Counted from the first letter of the stretch, positions 34,603 to 46,866 are shown. The stretch: 64,000 nucleotides of DNA from Coccinella septempunctata (GCF_907165205.1 NC_058191.1:9426501-9490500); one strand, 5' to 3'. Made by a program: numbers and translations. Notes: generated by a model not told the origin, from the sequence alone.

Positions 34603-35435
34603 ACCATTTTTATTGCCAGCTCTCGGATCATGTGAAATGATGAGTGAGCGATTGGCCAATGATCTAAATTTCGTTTTTAATATTTGTTTAACAGATGAAT
34701 GTTCGTTTTCCCTCAACGGTTGGGCTGATGAAAATCCCAAATTAACTTTGTAATTTCATACACATCACCAAGAAAAACTGAATGTTACGGCTGGAATCTT
34801 TGGTGATCGCATAAGTGGCCCTTTTTCTTACCAGGAAATCTGAATGGAGATACGTTCAAAACCACATTGATTCAATATGTTTACTGACATTATCGAGAAT
34901 AATGAGCAGTATTCAGAAGATGAGTTGGTATTTCAGCGGAATGGGGTTACTCAACAATAGATTTCCAAATCGTTGGATTGGAAGAAGAGGATCTTCAGAA
35001 TGACCCTCACAATCGTCTGACCTTTCACCACTCGATTTTTTTGTTGTTTGTTGCGGGTTCATATAAAAAATAGAATTCATTCTACTCATCCCGAATTCTC
35101 AGAAGAATTACGTCATCGTATTGTAAACGAATGTCAACAAATGACCCCAGCGATGTTACAAAATGTTCTTCAACGGTTCGAACATTTGTGAAACTAATAG
35201 TTTTCAATAATTAGTTATAGTTTTCACTAAATTGATTTTCTTACTTGAGATTCTCTCTCTTAAAAAGTACTTATGGCAACGTTCTTTTGGAAAACTAATT
35301 CACATAGTATCTGTTTCAAACTGAAGTTGAGCTTTCTGTTGGTTTTCCAGACGTAAAGACTTTCTGACTTTTCCGCAAGCAAATATTTGCTGATTCAAGT
35401 TACTCAAAAAACTTAATAATAAACAGAATCGCAAA

Positions 35436-36097
35436 ATATGACATCTTTGAGAAAAGATTCATGCAAGAGCACGAATCAGGAAATATTCTTAGGGGATATG
35501 ATGAAAAACCATTAATTATTAAAATTCAATTCAATTGTACAAAAAGCTGCAAATTATGAAAAGTTGAAAGAATGAGCTTTCAAATGATATATCATATGGC
35601 CAATCCTCTGTATTAAAAAGTCGAGAGTTGTACCCCCCTTTCATTCGAAATATTCTTGTTACCACAACACGTGATGATTCACTACAGACAAAACTACTGG
35701 TGAAACGAATCGAATAATAAAAACCGTCAATTTTATGATCATTAATTCCGGCAACACTGTCGGAGGACTGTTCCACTGTGAAATGAAAAGAAAATTATAC
35801 ATCGGAAGAACTATCCACCACATTTTGGATATTCTATATACAGCGGAAGACTGAAGGATCGTAAAATGGATAAAAATATATACACATGGAGGAGCCAAAG
35901 TAAACATTTTCGTGGGAGGACCCAAACATAGCAAAATGCGAAGAAATTTTTTTTTTTCTTGACCAGTATTAGGGCGGATTCACATTCGAACCTTGCCAAA
36001 TAACCAATATACGCAGAGAAATCTGATATATATTCATGGGTTCTGGTAGAGGACCTATTGCTGGATCATATGGTGAGGACCTATAGATGCGGGGATG

Positions 36098-36179
<82 letters not shown>

Positions 36180-36572
36180 TATATATTTGAAAAGCTAATT
36201 TTTTTTTGATGATATGAGGACAAAAAAAAATGCATTCGTATTTAAAATAACGAAGTTGTTTTTTTTTCCACCCTTAGTACAAGAGACAAAAAAAAAATGA
36301 ATATGGTAACGTATTTCCAATGAAAAAGTGCCTGTGGAAAGTTTTTACCGTTTTCAGATATTTTTGTACTTAAATAAAGAATTTACGGCACATTTTCGAA
36401 ATCGACAAAATATCAAAATTTGGTCATATCTTCAAGACAAATGAAGATATCGTGAAACGATTTTCAGCTATGGACTTTTCACGAAAATCGAGCCCAGGAC
36501 TCCTTTCAACGTTTTTACCTCTCTAGTCTAGAAGTACCACAAACAGCCAAAATCAAGCAATTTGATACCCCG
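35436..36572 (-). repeat. Right arm of the 6.5-kb inverted repeat
   Basis: Mirrors the left arm as described there. It includes TTGGCCATATGATATATC (35580-35600, minus) matching 32240-32265, and the (TA)n tract at 36099-36186. It lacks the transposase relic of the left arm. Confidence 0.8.
36099..36186. repeat. (TA)n microsatellite, about 88 bp
   Basis: Nearly pure TA run, mirrored counterpart of 31288-31385. Confidence 0.95.
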
Positions 36573-36735
36573 TACAAAACAACCACTTTGTTCTCCATAA
36601 CCAAGGACACTAGTAGAACAGAATGATTTTCAAAGAAAGGTGCAAATAGGTCATTTAGTGGAGCTCTTGCTGCAAAAATCGGGATTTTGGGAATCGATGT
36701 TTTATGCCTTGGTGGGAGCCTTGGCAACGCTGATC

Positions 36736-36781
36736 GCCAATTGCGATATCCGGTTATGCATAACCGGAGATCGCAATTGGC
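36736..36781. repeat. 46-bp palindrome with one mismatch pair
   Basis: GCCAATTGCGAT, AT, CCGGTTAT and GCAT are followed by their mirrored complement, centred at 36758/36759. The only mismatch is AT versus AG. No loop. Sits between the 6.5-kb element and the LINE at 36921. Confidence 0.92.
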
Positions 36782-36910
36782 TCGGAGGAATATAAGAGGA
36801 GATATCGCAGAGTGAAATTTGCAATTTTTGAAAAATTTCACTTCAGAAAATGTACACGAGAGGAGATAGATATTTTGATATTTTTTGTGTTCCTTAAATG
36901 CGACAATGGG

Positions 36911-37984
36911 CTATTGCAACTTTTTTTTTTTGGTGTAGCAGGTGGAAAATCTGCAAGTCAGACGAACCACCCTCTCCTGAGGGGGACCAAGTGTGGGGAT
37001 TCTCACTCTCCTGAGCTCGAGACCCACTAAAAACCCTTAACTGCTTCTTGAATATTGGTTCCGGGAATTTGCCTATAAACCGTTCATTTCTTAGTCGGTT
37101 TTCTTCTCGCACACTATCGTGCTGGGATTTATGTGTTTATCCTCTATTGGATAAAATTTTATTAGATTTTTCAGTAAGTTTATGTTCTTATTCTAATCTC
37201 TTCTTAATTGACCGCTTGGTCTCCTTCGGTAAATTCGCATTCTCCTTTTGTTTTCCTCTGGGTCGTAGTCCACTAGTACCCTGCGTTTTTGATTCCGATT
37301 GTTTTATCGCTGTTTCGAATAATTTCGCCGCCTTTCTGTTCATGAATTCCGTTAAGGTTTCCCATTTTAGATCCCTATAAATCTTTCTATTCCTGACAAA
37401 CCAAGGTGCATCTATTGCACATCGTAACAGCTTGTTTTCAGTGGATTGAATTCTTTTGATGTGGCTCTTTGCCGCGAAACCCAGGCAACTGATCCATAGG
37501 TCAGTTGAGGCCTAGCAACGGCTTTGATTATCTTCAATTTTGTCTCTTCCGACATGTGGCTACTTTTTCCTATTAGAGGGTAGAGTCTAATCATCGCTGC
37601 TTTCGTTTTGTCGATTGCTTGTTTGATATGACTTTTTTAAGTAAGTCCTTTGTCAAGCGTTATTCCTTAATATTTGGCTTCATTTTTCCAGTCGATTTCT
37701 TCACCGTCAACTTCTAGATTTGTTGTGGGTCGCAGTCTTCTCTTCTATAGTAATATTGCTTGGTTCTTTTGTCCATTGAGCTTGATTTTCCACTTCATGC
37801 ACCAGTCAATTGTTTCGTCAATCGTTTCTTATAGAACTCGTTCTATAACTTCTGGGTTGCGGTGTTGAGTTGCCATGCCTGTGTCGTCAGCATATAACGT
37901 TAGCATGGTTCTTCGGAATACCGTAAATGTATATGTTGTATAGAAGTAGCCCAAGTACTGACCCTTGGGGTACTCTATTGCAAC
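36911..37984 (-). mobile_element. 5'-truncated Jockey-like LINE with 10-bp target-site duplication
   Basis: The insert is 36921-37974, flanked by CTATTGCAAC at 36911-36920 and 37975-37984. The A-tail (11 T on plus) is at 36921-36931. On the minus strand it starts inside the RT domain at VPQGSVLGLLLYNIYI and continues TLYADDTGMA (catalytic YADD intact), then WKIKLNGQKNQAILL, LYPLIGKSSHMSEETKLKII and RPQLTYGSVAW. Several stops and frameshifts follow. Its 3' UTR matches the insertion at 24860. YADD here shows that YADE in the 19.5-kb copy is a mutation. Confidence 0.94.
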
Positions 37985-38039
37985 TCATCTGATGTTGGGT
38001 ATTATATACTGTGAACCAATTGTCACGGGTTCAACCGGC

Positions 38040-38400
38040 GTTTAGAGGCCTTTCGACTATTATTGGTTGATTAAGCGAAGGATTAACTCAAGAAGAGGTT
38101 TCTAACCGTCTAGGGGTATAGCGAAGCTCACTCAATAGAGCGTAAAATTGCTATCGTACTAGTGGAAGTGTTGCATATATTAATTGAAGTGGAAGAACAA
38201 GATATACAAAAGTCACACAAGATAGGCTAATACGGTCAAATACACGACGAAATCTCTTCTACCTAACATATCGAATAAAAAGCTCATTCCGACAAGCTAC
38301 CGTTAGGATAGTATTTGGTCGAACAATCCGCCAGGTACACACAATAATAACTCTTCAAACCGAAACAAACGAAAGACAGTGGATATGATATTTATCAGTC
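38040..38400 (+). pseudogene. Tc1-like transposase N-terminal relic
   Basis: The frame reads LSEGLTQEEVSNRLGV, then RSSLNRA, NCYRTSGSVAY, VTQDRLIRSNTRRNLFYLTY, RIKSSFRQATVRIVFGRTIR and LQTETNE, with several stops. The two helix-turn-helix modules and the GRP-like hinge are in the order expected for DD34E Tc1 transposases. The DDE catalytic part is absent. A CACCCTGTA motif near 38406 may be an unrelated element end. Confidence 0.75.
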
Positions 38401-38420
38401 CTATTCTGCCTCACCCTGTA

Positions 38421-39849
38421 TATCACAAATAAATGGTTCACACATTTCCATTGAATTTCGACGACTCATCCCTAATAACTTCATACAAAGCTGTTCGAAT
38501 TACTGCTATAATGCCCTCTTTATGAACAAGAGGATAACTTTTTCCTGATCAATCAAAGAGCTGTCAATTGATACAAACCTCGCTCCTGAAATACAGCCAG
38601 GACGAAAATCCTCCTGATATTGAAATTTAAAACAATGAACTGCCAGTTGTGGGGTCACTCATAATCCAACCCATTTCCTAATCTGGGGTGATACAAATCG
38701 ATGATGAAATCCAAGTTGAGCGCCGATGGCTAGAGCTTAGCGATGAATTTCCTTCCGCATATTTTATTCATGACAAGGAAAAATAATCTATTCATTCGTG
38801 GTCTCTCCTCGAGTTTCCTCCCTTACCTTCATCACAAGCGGTTACAGGACCAAAGGGCAGGGAGCGTGCCACATTGAATTATGTTTCCATTCGTTTGCAC
38901 TTCTGCTTACTTCTTTCCTTATTTTGTCTCACCAAAAGGGCCGATTATACGGCTCATCTTGTACCAGTTGTGGGAGATACCTGTCTGAATTGTTTTGGGA
39001 AATGATCTGTCAGATCAGTGTCATGAGCTGAATTGTTAACGCTAGCAGGTCCCAACTGATTTATATCCTGGAGAATTTTCACGAAAACAGTGACTAAATG
39101 TAATGTATGGTACATTCACTTTTATAAAAGCACTCGGTTAGCCATGGAAATTTGATACATTCCATACTGCATAGTACAAAAATGTGAGGTTATGACGCTT
39201 CCCAGGACATTTTTTGGTTTTGAATCAGCACCGTGTTGTCCGTTCAACGTAAAGGTCTCGGTATTTTATCACAATGTCAAATTACTTCGAAAAATATGAA
39301 GTCGAAAATATGCGATGGATATAATTGACGTTTATAAAAACTTATTGAAGGGATTCCAACTCTAGTTATTCGCGTGGAAAGGACAGGAGATCAGGTTTAA
39401 AACACATGTAGGTTTTTTATAATTGTCTAGAGTATAGGAGGGCTAATTATATTCTTCTTACTATTTTCACTCTTTAATCGGCAACACACAATTTTGATAT
39501 AACCTTACGTCTTCAATATTAAAATCGTCGTAACTTCTTCTAAATAACGGTCGAGTCTCGATATTTTTCAACTCGTTTCAACAAATTTTCGAAGAACTGA
39601 ATACTAACGTCTTTTTCAATTTCCATCTCAATTGACAACCCTCTAGCCTACCTATTTTAAGTCGCTATCACACCTAACAAAAGGAACAACAATAGAACAA
39701 CAAAAACAATAACAATAATTTAATAAGAATAATGAATAGCCTCCTACATTCATTTAGTTTTGTTACGGGAGAAAATTAAATTATTGACACATAATATGCA
39801 CTCGCTTCAGAAGAGATAATATTGGTTATCTTCTTCAGCTTAAGGTTCA
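38421..39849. other. Gene-free; a solo family Y start near 39106
   Basis: 39104-39150 (+) matches the first 45 bp of family Y (TACATTCACTTTTATAAAAG, CACTCGGTTAGCCATGG) and then stops. About 38640-39050 is less AT-rich and may be unique DNA. No gene evidence. Confidence 0.5.
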
Positions 39850-42240
39850 AGATGTTGTGTCATTTGTACAATTCCTCAACAAATATCATCTTGCATCCAT
39901 TGCAGTCGAAATAATAAAAGGGAGTACTAAGGCAAGAGCAACTTCACCTTCAAACAAAGATTTCACATAAATTAACAATTGACAGGACAATTGGCTCATA
40001 TTTATGACTGTTTATGTATAATACTCTGAAATAATAATAATGTATTTATTGATAACTTAAGACATTCATAATGTATAGGACAATTTAAATGAAAAATAGA
40101 TAAATCAATTTTCTGGAACTTATTCTACGACGACATTCATCCAAAATCCTGAACACTTTTCGCGTTCGTCCACCCTGAAATAAAGTCCTCAAATACCACC
40201 ACCTTTTTGGGTCTCCAAATAGAAAGAAATTCTTTGTCATCCTCTTCATTCGCAATCTTTCTTTCTGTGGAAACACTCGACTAATAAATATAAATCGTTT
40301 AGATTAAGATGAAAAATAATATAAATTTACTTACATTGAATATACGATACCGCTTTATACAGGGTGTGGCGTAATGAATGGATAATATTGAGCCTGGGGG
40401 TAGAGGACTCTATGGCGGTTCAGAAAAATATATTTTACGTTTAGTAAAAGTGCCTTGGTTTTCGAGATATTGGAGATTTTCGAAAATTCAAGAAAATCAC
40501 ACCCTTCGCCACTCTTTTTGCAGGCAAGACTCCAAAGAAAGGAATTTTTTCAAACTGTTTTTTGGATAGTATTCCTGGATAGATGATCTATGGAATGTAA
40601 TACATTATTTTTCAGGCGCATGAATAGTTCTTCATGAAAAAAAGATCTAACTCAACTTTTCCGTTTTGCTAATTGTTTTTCATAAGTTCAACCTAGCGCG
40701 GTGTAAAAAATAATATGGTTACCTGCGAGCCAATGCAAGAAAAAACATGCCAGTTTCATTGAGATTCCGAAATGGTATAACTTTCTGTATTCTCAGCATT
40801 TAATACAAAATAAATTCCTATTGCAATCAGTTGAGGCCCAGTTTAATGTAAACAGTGTTTCTAAAATTTTTATTAGCTAAAATGAGAAATGCAAGCAGAA
40901 TGAAGCTCATGGTGGCCACTTAGAGAATCTTTTGTGATATTTAATTCAATGAAACGACACTCATTTTAGAATTGTTGATATCAATACAATAAAGCTATGA
41001 TTCATTAGAAAGTGTAGACTATAGAGCATGTATCAGAACTCATGGTGGCATCATTTGTGATTTGTGAAACTTTATTCAATGAAACGATATTTTAAAATTG
41101 TTATTTTTTCTCGTTTTCTTTTATTATTGAACCCCAACGTTGTGAAATCAATATTTTCAAGTTTATTTCAAGTTATGCATTAAATTTCAGCATTTTTGTA
41201 ACAAGGGTCTTGACTCAATGTAATTAAAATTAACTAATTTTCAGTTTTTTTTCTTGATTACAAAAGTGCTAAAATTCAATTCGTTACTTGAAATTCGCTT
41301 AACAACTATTAGCTTTATAACTATAGGGCTTAATAATGAAAGAATACGAGGGAAAAAAACCAATTTTAAAATATTGTTTAATTGAATCTCGTTCCACAAA
41401 AAGTGTTCAAAGTGTGCATCAGGAGCTGTACTAGATGCTCTACAACTTCATATGAATAATTGCTTTATTCTGCTTGCAAGTCTCATTTCAGTTGCTAAAA
41501 ATTAAAGAAAAAGGCTTACGTCAAACTCTGCCTTGACTCATTGTAATAGAAATTTATTTTGTATTTAATGCTGAAAATAGAGTGAGCTATACCATTTCAG
41601 AATCTCAGTGAAACAGGCATGTTTTCTCTTGCTTTGGCACTCAGGTAACCATATTATTTTTCACACCACGCTGGGTTGAACATTTGAGTGAATTCTTTTA
41701 TTTATGAAAAACTATTCATGCGCCTCAAAAATAATAATTTACATTCGATAGCGCATCTATCCAGGAAAACTATTATATCCAAAAAACAGTTTGAAAAAAT
41801 TCCTTTCTTTGGAGTGTTGCCTGCAAAAAGAGTGGCGAAGGTTGTGATTTTCTTGAATTCTCGAAAATCTCGAATATCTCGAAAACCAAGGCACTTCTAC
41901 TAAACGTAAAATATATTTTTCTCAACCGCCATAGAGTCCTCTACCTGCAGGCTCCATATTATCCATTCATTACGCCACACTCTTTATATTGTAGATTCTA
42001 GAGTATCAGGGTTAGTATTTCAATAAGTGAACCTAAATTCTAAAGATAACTTCCTGATGCTCTGTCTTCTTTTTTTCAGACACGGTATTTTTGTGAGTAT
42101 TATTAATTGATATTAGTTGTGGCAACGTTGTTATGACATAAACGACATCTCATGATTGCCAACCTAACTCTGTCTAGTTACAAAAACTTAAAAAAATAAT
42201 TTCATGGAGGAACCGAGTGCTTTTATAGAAATGAAAGAAG
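39850..42240 (-). repeat. Family Y repeat, copy 3, split by a fold-back element
   Basis: 39850-40357 and 41987-42240 are the two halves of one family Y copy, with the start motif at about 42225 (minus). Copies 1 and 2 are uninterrupted here, which dates the insertion after this family Y copy. Confidence 0.85.
40360..41984. mobile_element. 1.6-kb fold-back element on a TA site
   Basis: Left end CAGGGTGTGGCGTAATGAAT; right end AAGAGTGTGGCGTAATGAAT in reverse complement. TA flanks both. Arms extend about 490 bp (40360-40845 and 41510-41984), and weaker mirror symmetry continues to the centre (GCAAGCAGAAT(G/A)AAG at both sides). Noncoding. The centre is shared with 1715-2410. Confidence 0.9.
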
Positions 42241-42699
42241 TATACCTTCTTACGTCACTAAACTATAGGGAGACATGGTTTTGTTGCTAAGATTTTTGAA
42301 AATGTATCGCTCATTCTAAAGGATGAAAGTAATGAATTTCCTAATAAATGTTGTATTAGAGTACATAACTATGTCCCCAATTCCATGAAGCGGATGACTT
42401 GGAGAACTGACTACAGAAAAGCGATTGGGGAGAGGGAGAAGTGAGCACAAAAACTTTTTTTATCTAAAGAGTTGAAGTATTTCGATGATTGTAGAGAAGG
42501 ACGACCTTTTACGTTAAATGTGCACCATTTTTATCTGAAATTTCACAAATTTTGTCTTATACGAGGATGTATTGGTATCTAGTTAGCCAAGACCAGTTCC
42601 ATGCATACAAAAATATTGCGTTAACATAGCAACGAACAATAACTCATTAGAAGTGCCAGTGTGAAGTTTGAGGTCAAAAAAGTAAACCTGAGTTACGCA

Positions 42700-44570
42700 A
42701 TAAATTGAAAGAAAGAAGATGACCTGCGAAATTGTGAAAATCGAAAAATTGGAGTATCGAGCCATCATCGAGTATCTGTATTTAAAGGGGTTAAGAGATA
42801 AGCAGATTTACGAAGATATGCTTAATACCCTTGGCGATATGCGACCGTGAAAAATTGGACTGGAAGCTGGAAGCAAAAGAGGTAGGGGAGACTGGGGAGG
42901 GTTGATACGTTTTTGGAATATTTATTTTTGTAAAATTAATTATATGAAGAAGCAGGACTTTTATAACATTATATAATTCTTCGATTAATCGTTCAACGAA
43001 ATAAATATAGAATTCTCAAAATATAAACATCCTATTCTGTACAAAACGTTGAACACAAAAACATGCAAACTGTCTCAAGCCTCCCCACATATGGGAGGAT
43101 TGATACGGTGTACTGGGAGGCATGAGACACATAAACTGAAAATTGTAATCACTTGCAAATGTCACATATAAACATTTTTGTGCCATTTCTAACACGGTCA
43201 CATTCTTCGTGGCACCATTGCGAGCACACCTGACGCCTGATCCAGAATTACTAGATCAGTAGGTAGGTCAGCAATGATACTGGTTTGCTTTGGTCCCGTA
43301 GGTGCAGAAACATGTTCAGAAGGTAGGTTGGATGGTAAAAACGCCTTTATGTAGGCCTGTCCAACCAGCTCCGGAATATTTTTTGAAGATGATACATGTA
43401 TCAGGCCTTCCCACCCTAAATGTCTCAAACCTCCCTGAAAGCAAGTTTTAAAGTAATTTATGTTTTCATTTTATACCTATACATTTTGGCAACCTAATAA
43501 AACAGTGAATTAAGTAAATTTATGCATATTTCCCAGTCAAATGTTTGTTTATGCCGAAAAATTAATGCATGATCATAAAACCCTTAAGTAACGTGAGTAA
43601 ATACTTACAATTTCTCACCTCGAAACACTCTTTGTTGAATATTTCACGAACGAACTACTGTTAGCCTTACAGATTAAGGTCATGTAGTGCTTTTTGCCAG
43701 AGAATAGTGTTCACCAGTATATTACTTTTGAAAACGGCTACAGACCGCGGATATAAGCCTGTATCAAGCCTCCCCATGTATCAATGCTCCCTAGTCTCCC
43801 CTAAATGTTCCATTGAAGGTGATAACCGTTGAGGAAGGCCATTTTCTGTGTCAGTTCCCGAAAATATCGATGCAGTTTATGACATGATTTTATCAGACCG
43901 TCGAATTGGGCTAAAACGGATATCTGAAGCACTGAATATTTCGCTAACGCGTTCATCATATAGTTCACGGCCAATTTGGACATGAGAAAAATTGCTGCAA
44001 GATGGATCCCCAAATGTTTGAATGTTGACCAAAAGCGTGCAAGGTTAGAAGCATCGCGTTCGATCTGTGCTCGATTTGAAAACGATGTAGACTTCTTGAA
44101 CCGAATTGTTACTATGGATGAGACTTGGGTACATTTCTACGATCCAGAAACAAAGCAACAATCCATGGAATGGCGACACTTTGGCTCTCTAAGACCTAAG
44201 AAGTTTCGTGTCCAAAAATCTGCTGAAAAAGTTCATGATTGATTTTTTGGATAAGGGTAGAAGCTATCCAAAGTTGTTTTGTTTTTGCATGAAAAAATTC
44301 GTGATTTATGGTTTGAATTACTAGAACACCCCCCCCCCCTTATTCACCAAATCTGGCTCCATCCGACTGGCATCTCTTTCCTCAACTGAAAATAAATTCA
44401 AAAGGTTGTAAATTTTCTTCTACGAGGAGGTACTAAAAGCTGTGGAGGTCTGGTTTGCAGAGCAAGAAAAACATTTTTTTTGACAGGTCTAGAGACGTTG
44501 CAGGTTCGATGTAATAAATGTATCCAATCAAGAGGAGAATATGTTGAGTAATAAAATATTTTGACATTGA
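42700..44570 (+). pseudogene. mariner transposase, split and internally deleted
   Basis: N-terminus at about 42700: MTCEIVKIEKLEYRAIIEYL, LKGLRDKQIYEDMLNTLGD and GSKRGR. After the insert the frame resumes at 43866 with AVYDMILSDRRIGLKRISEA and SLTRSSYS. It continues MRKIAARWIPKCLNVDQKRA, IVTMDETWVHFYDPETKQQS (first catalytic D) and KKFRVQKSAEKV. The segment with the second catalytic D (HQDNAPxH) is deleted near 44235-44310. HPPYSPNLAPSDWHLFPQ (third D) follows after a frameshift in a 10-C run, then VEVWFAEQEK and the mariner C-terminal RCNKCIQSRGEYVE. The layout is DD34D mariner. Inactive. Confidence 0.9.
42885..43801. mobile_element. 917-bp element nested in mariner, with repeated motifs
   Basis: Terminal repeats GGGGAGACTGGGGAGGGTTG (left) and GGGGAGACTAGGGAGCATTG (right, reversed) with TA at 42883-42884 and 43802-43803. 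The motif GGGAGGNTTGATAC or its TTGAGAC variant appears about eight times in both orientations (near 42895, 43072, 43091, 43117, 43425, 43762, 43780, 43795). A 76-codon ORF at 43198-43428 (-) is unrecognised. Probably non-autonomous; the superfamily is unresolved (pogo-like from the TA target is a guess). Confidence 0.85.
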
Positions 44571-44621
44571 AAATTTGTTTTGCTCTATAGTAGGCTAAGA
44601 ATTTTTCAATATATGCTCGTA

Positions 44622-46362
44622 CTTTTGAAATCCGCATTTTGCAATCAACTCACTGCAGATTTTTGAAATTTTTGATGGCAAAGATTTTAATGATTTCGAG
44701 GGAATCTAATTTCAGAAATGGGTTTCAAAATTGATCAACGTACGCTCACTTCAATGGAAGGTATCCAAACCAAATACGCTCTGGAACTGTGATAACGATA
44801 TGTTAATGGTGGCCACGAAATGAAACCCTGCCTGCAATAACCGATGTTAAATATCGCTTCAGGACAATACTATGTTGCAAGATAATCTTTTAATACGTCC
44901 GTATTTATGTGAACAGAATATGCCGTCATAGTGGCGCAACTGAATTCACAATCTGAAACCTTAAGTATGCAAAACAACGCTCTAGAATATTGTTGTCATG
45001 TAAATGGAGAATTTATAGAAAATTGGTTTACGACAGTCTCGGATAACGACTTTACAAGGAGATGGAGATGACACAAAGAAAATGAAAATGTTTTATTCTG
45101 CCATATTTTCACTGGGAAGATTTTCAGATATCATAAACTTGAACGAATAACCGTTAAACATCTGATTTCGAGATAAGTAAGCTATTTCACTGTTTTGTGA
45201 TGGCTGCACATTACTAGTGTCGTCAAAATTTGAGTAATGAGACAGCTAAGTAATGGACATGATGAGGAAAAATTCAGTAACCTGGAAAATATACTTGATT
45301 TTGCACACACCACAGAAATGGTTAACAAAAATTCAATGCTGGGTTTGATCTTGCAAAAAGGGTTTACTTGATGCCGAGGAGAATTCGGAAATTAAAAAGC
45401 TTTTCATGAGGCTGCCTTAGTGCGATGGAAAAAGTCCATGGGCAATTTACCGCCGTCAGTATGAAGCAGCGGTAAAGCAAACCTATGGAACGCAAAAGAA
45501 GGATCTATAGCGCCCAGACTTGCATCAAGGCGGCTGTAGACGGCATGCCAAGCCTTGGCCAGCGTTTGAACGAACGTTTGTGGAAACGTTGGTGTATTCT
45601 CGATATTCGTGCACCGACATCTATACACCATACACACGACATGATTATCTTGCCAGTCTTTTCGAGGCAAGTGAGAAGGCGAACGACTTTAAGGGGAAGT
45701 CGTACATACTATTCGGGATCAAGGCGATCGACATTGGTTGCTCTACGGATGCTACCCCAAATCCGAAAATGTAGCACGGGTTTGAGTAATTGCCTGAATT
45801 ACGAATTCATACTGTAGAAAAAGATAAATTACCATGCGAGTAAGAATATATTTGGACTATTGAATAAGTTTCAGTTATTCCTGAATTTTAGTATAATTTT
45901 TTGTATATATCACTATGAAAATTTTTGCAATATATGCATATATATGCATATATGCTTGTATCTTCTAAACAAAAACGAATCGGACCTATGTTCATAGGAA
46001 AAAAAATGTTAAGAATAATCACAGCTACCATCTGTCAAAGTTTGTCATAGAGCTTGTAGAACACCCTGTATTGAGGATTGAATCGTTGATATCACCCTGC
46101 CCCTATTTTTATCGAAATATGTTGACAAACCTTCGAAAAATGATTGTGAAAACGAGTTTTATAGACATTAAAGTTCAAGTTTTTTTCTAGTAGAAAACAA
46201 CTAAATTGAAAAAAAACAGAAGGGCTGACATCAAACCGTTCTTTAACTTTAATTTAAAAAAATCAAGACACTACGTTCAAAATTGAAAGCGTAAATTAAC
46301 AACTAATGAATGCCGTTTTTCAATGGAGATTGTTGAGGTATAACTTCGACTTAATGCTTCAA
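44622..46362. other. No recognised gene
   Basis: ORFs at 45.40-45.82 kb in several frames (one reads YRRQYEAAVKQTYG) are faintly like a gag segment but not convincing. A CACCCTGTA motif at about 46057 resembles a mariner-type right end without a partner. ATATGCAT-rich tract near 45930. Confidence 0.35.
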
Positions 46363-46866
46363 TAGGGAATACTCCTTCTGACGAAAATGATGTATTTTTT
46401 ATGAAATATCTTTGAAACGTCAAATTTTGAAATAACTATTTCAACTGTTTCCCAAAAAAATTATTTATTGCACAAGTTGGCAACATCGACTGAAATATGC
46501 GTTGATAATAATGGACAACAAATACACTATCTTGATGAGATAGACAAAGATTGCTGTCCCTGAAGTACGCGACGAACGGGGAAGGTCGTAAAATTTTATG
46601 GGATTTTTATGGCCAGTTGCTGTTGTTCACCAGTGAGTACGCGCCTTATGATGGCTGTAAATCAACAGCTGTTATTTTATAAACAAGCCATTGTTCTTTT
46701 ATTTTCTAGCAGGCGCTGTTGCCAAATCGTGAACTAGAAACGAAGCGATTTAAATTTTAAAACCTCATATTTGAAGAATGATTTTGAATAGTTTCCACGG
46801 TCCACGGTGCATTTGAAAAAATCATGGATGAAACTCAGAATTGTTTATTTCAAACTTGAGTATGCT
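46363..46866 (+). repeat. Dispersed repeat, copy A
   Basis: Matches 49366-49873 in the same orientation, sharing AATAGGGAATACTCCTTCTG, GAAAATGATGTATTTTTTAT and GTCGTAAAATTTTATGGGAT. No coding, no clear ends. Unclassified. Confidence 0.85.

Larger units (their letters stand above)
32672..35190 (+). pseudogene. IS630/Tc1/mariner transposase (DD41D-like), interrupted
   Basis: N-terminal part, 32672-33050: MVYTIKERLEIFSLL, then in a second frame ELFNQLHLYGNVNRKYVFEF, GSVCSKER, LNPSTSTRQLATESGSQRSI and YKFHLVHTL. This is the helix-turn-helix region of insect mariner-like transposases. C-terminal part, 34640-35190: ICLTDECSFSLNGWADENPK (first catalytic D), VTAGIFGDRISGPFF, FPNRWIGRRG, SSDLSPLDFF and ELRHRIVNECQQMTPAMLQ. 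The second D region has decayed to FQRNG. Frameshifts and stops are numerous. The halves are separated by a LINE and a fold-back element, so the gene predates both. Confidence 0.8.
42560..44621 (+). mobile_element. mariner element with nested insertion
   Basis: 15-bp ends TACGAGGATGTATTG (42560-42574) and, reversed, TACGAGCATATATTG (44607-44621) agree at 13 positions. TA is at both outer edges. The transposase lies between them and is split by a 917-bp element at 42885-43801. Removing the insert leaves about 1.15 kb, slightly less than the usual 1.3 kb because of an internal deletion. Confidence 0.85.

Noticed and set aside
36736..36781. Helitron or terminator-type hairpin
   Set aside because: No CTRR motif or T-run follows. 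Kept only as an unexplained palindrome.
45404..45817. LTR retrotransposon gag
   Set aside because: A short YRRQYEAA-like stretch only. No zinc knuckle, protease, RT or LTRs nearby.
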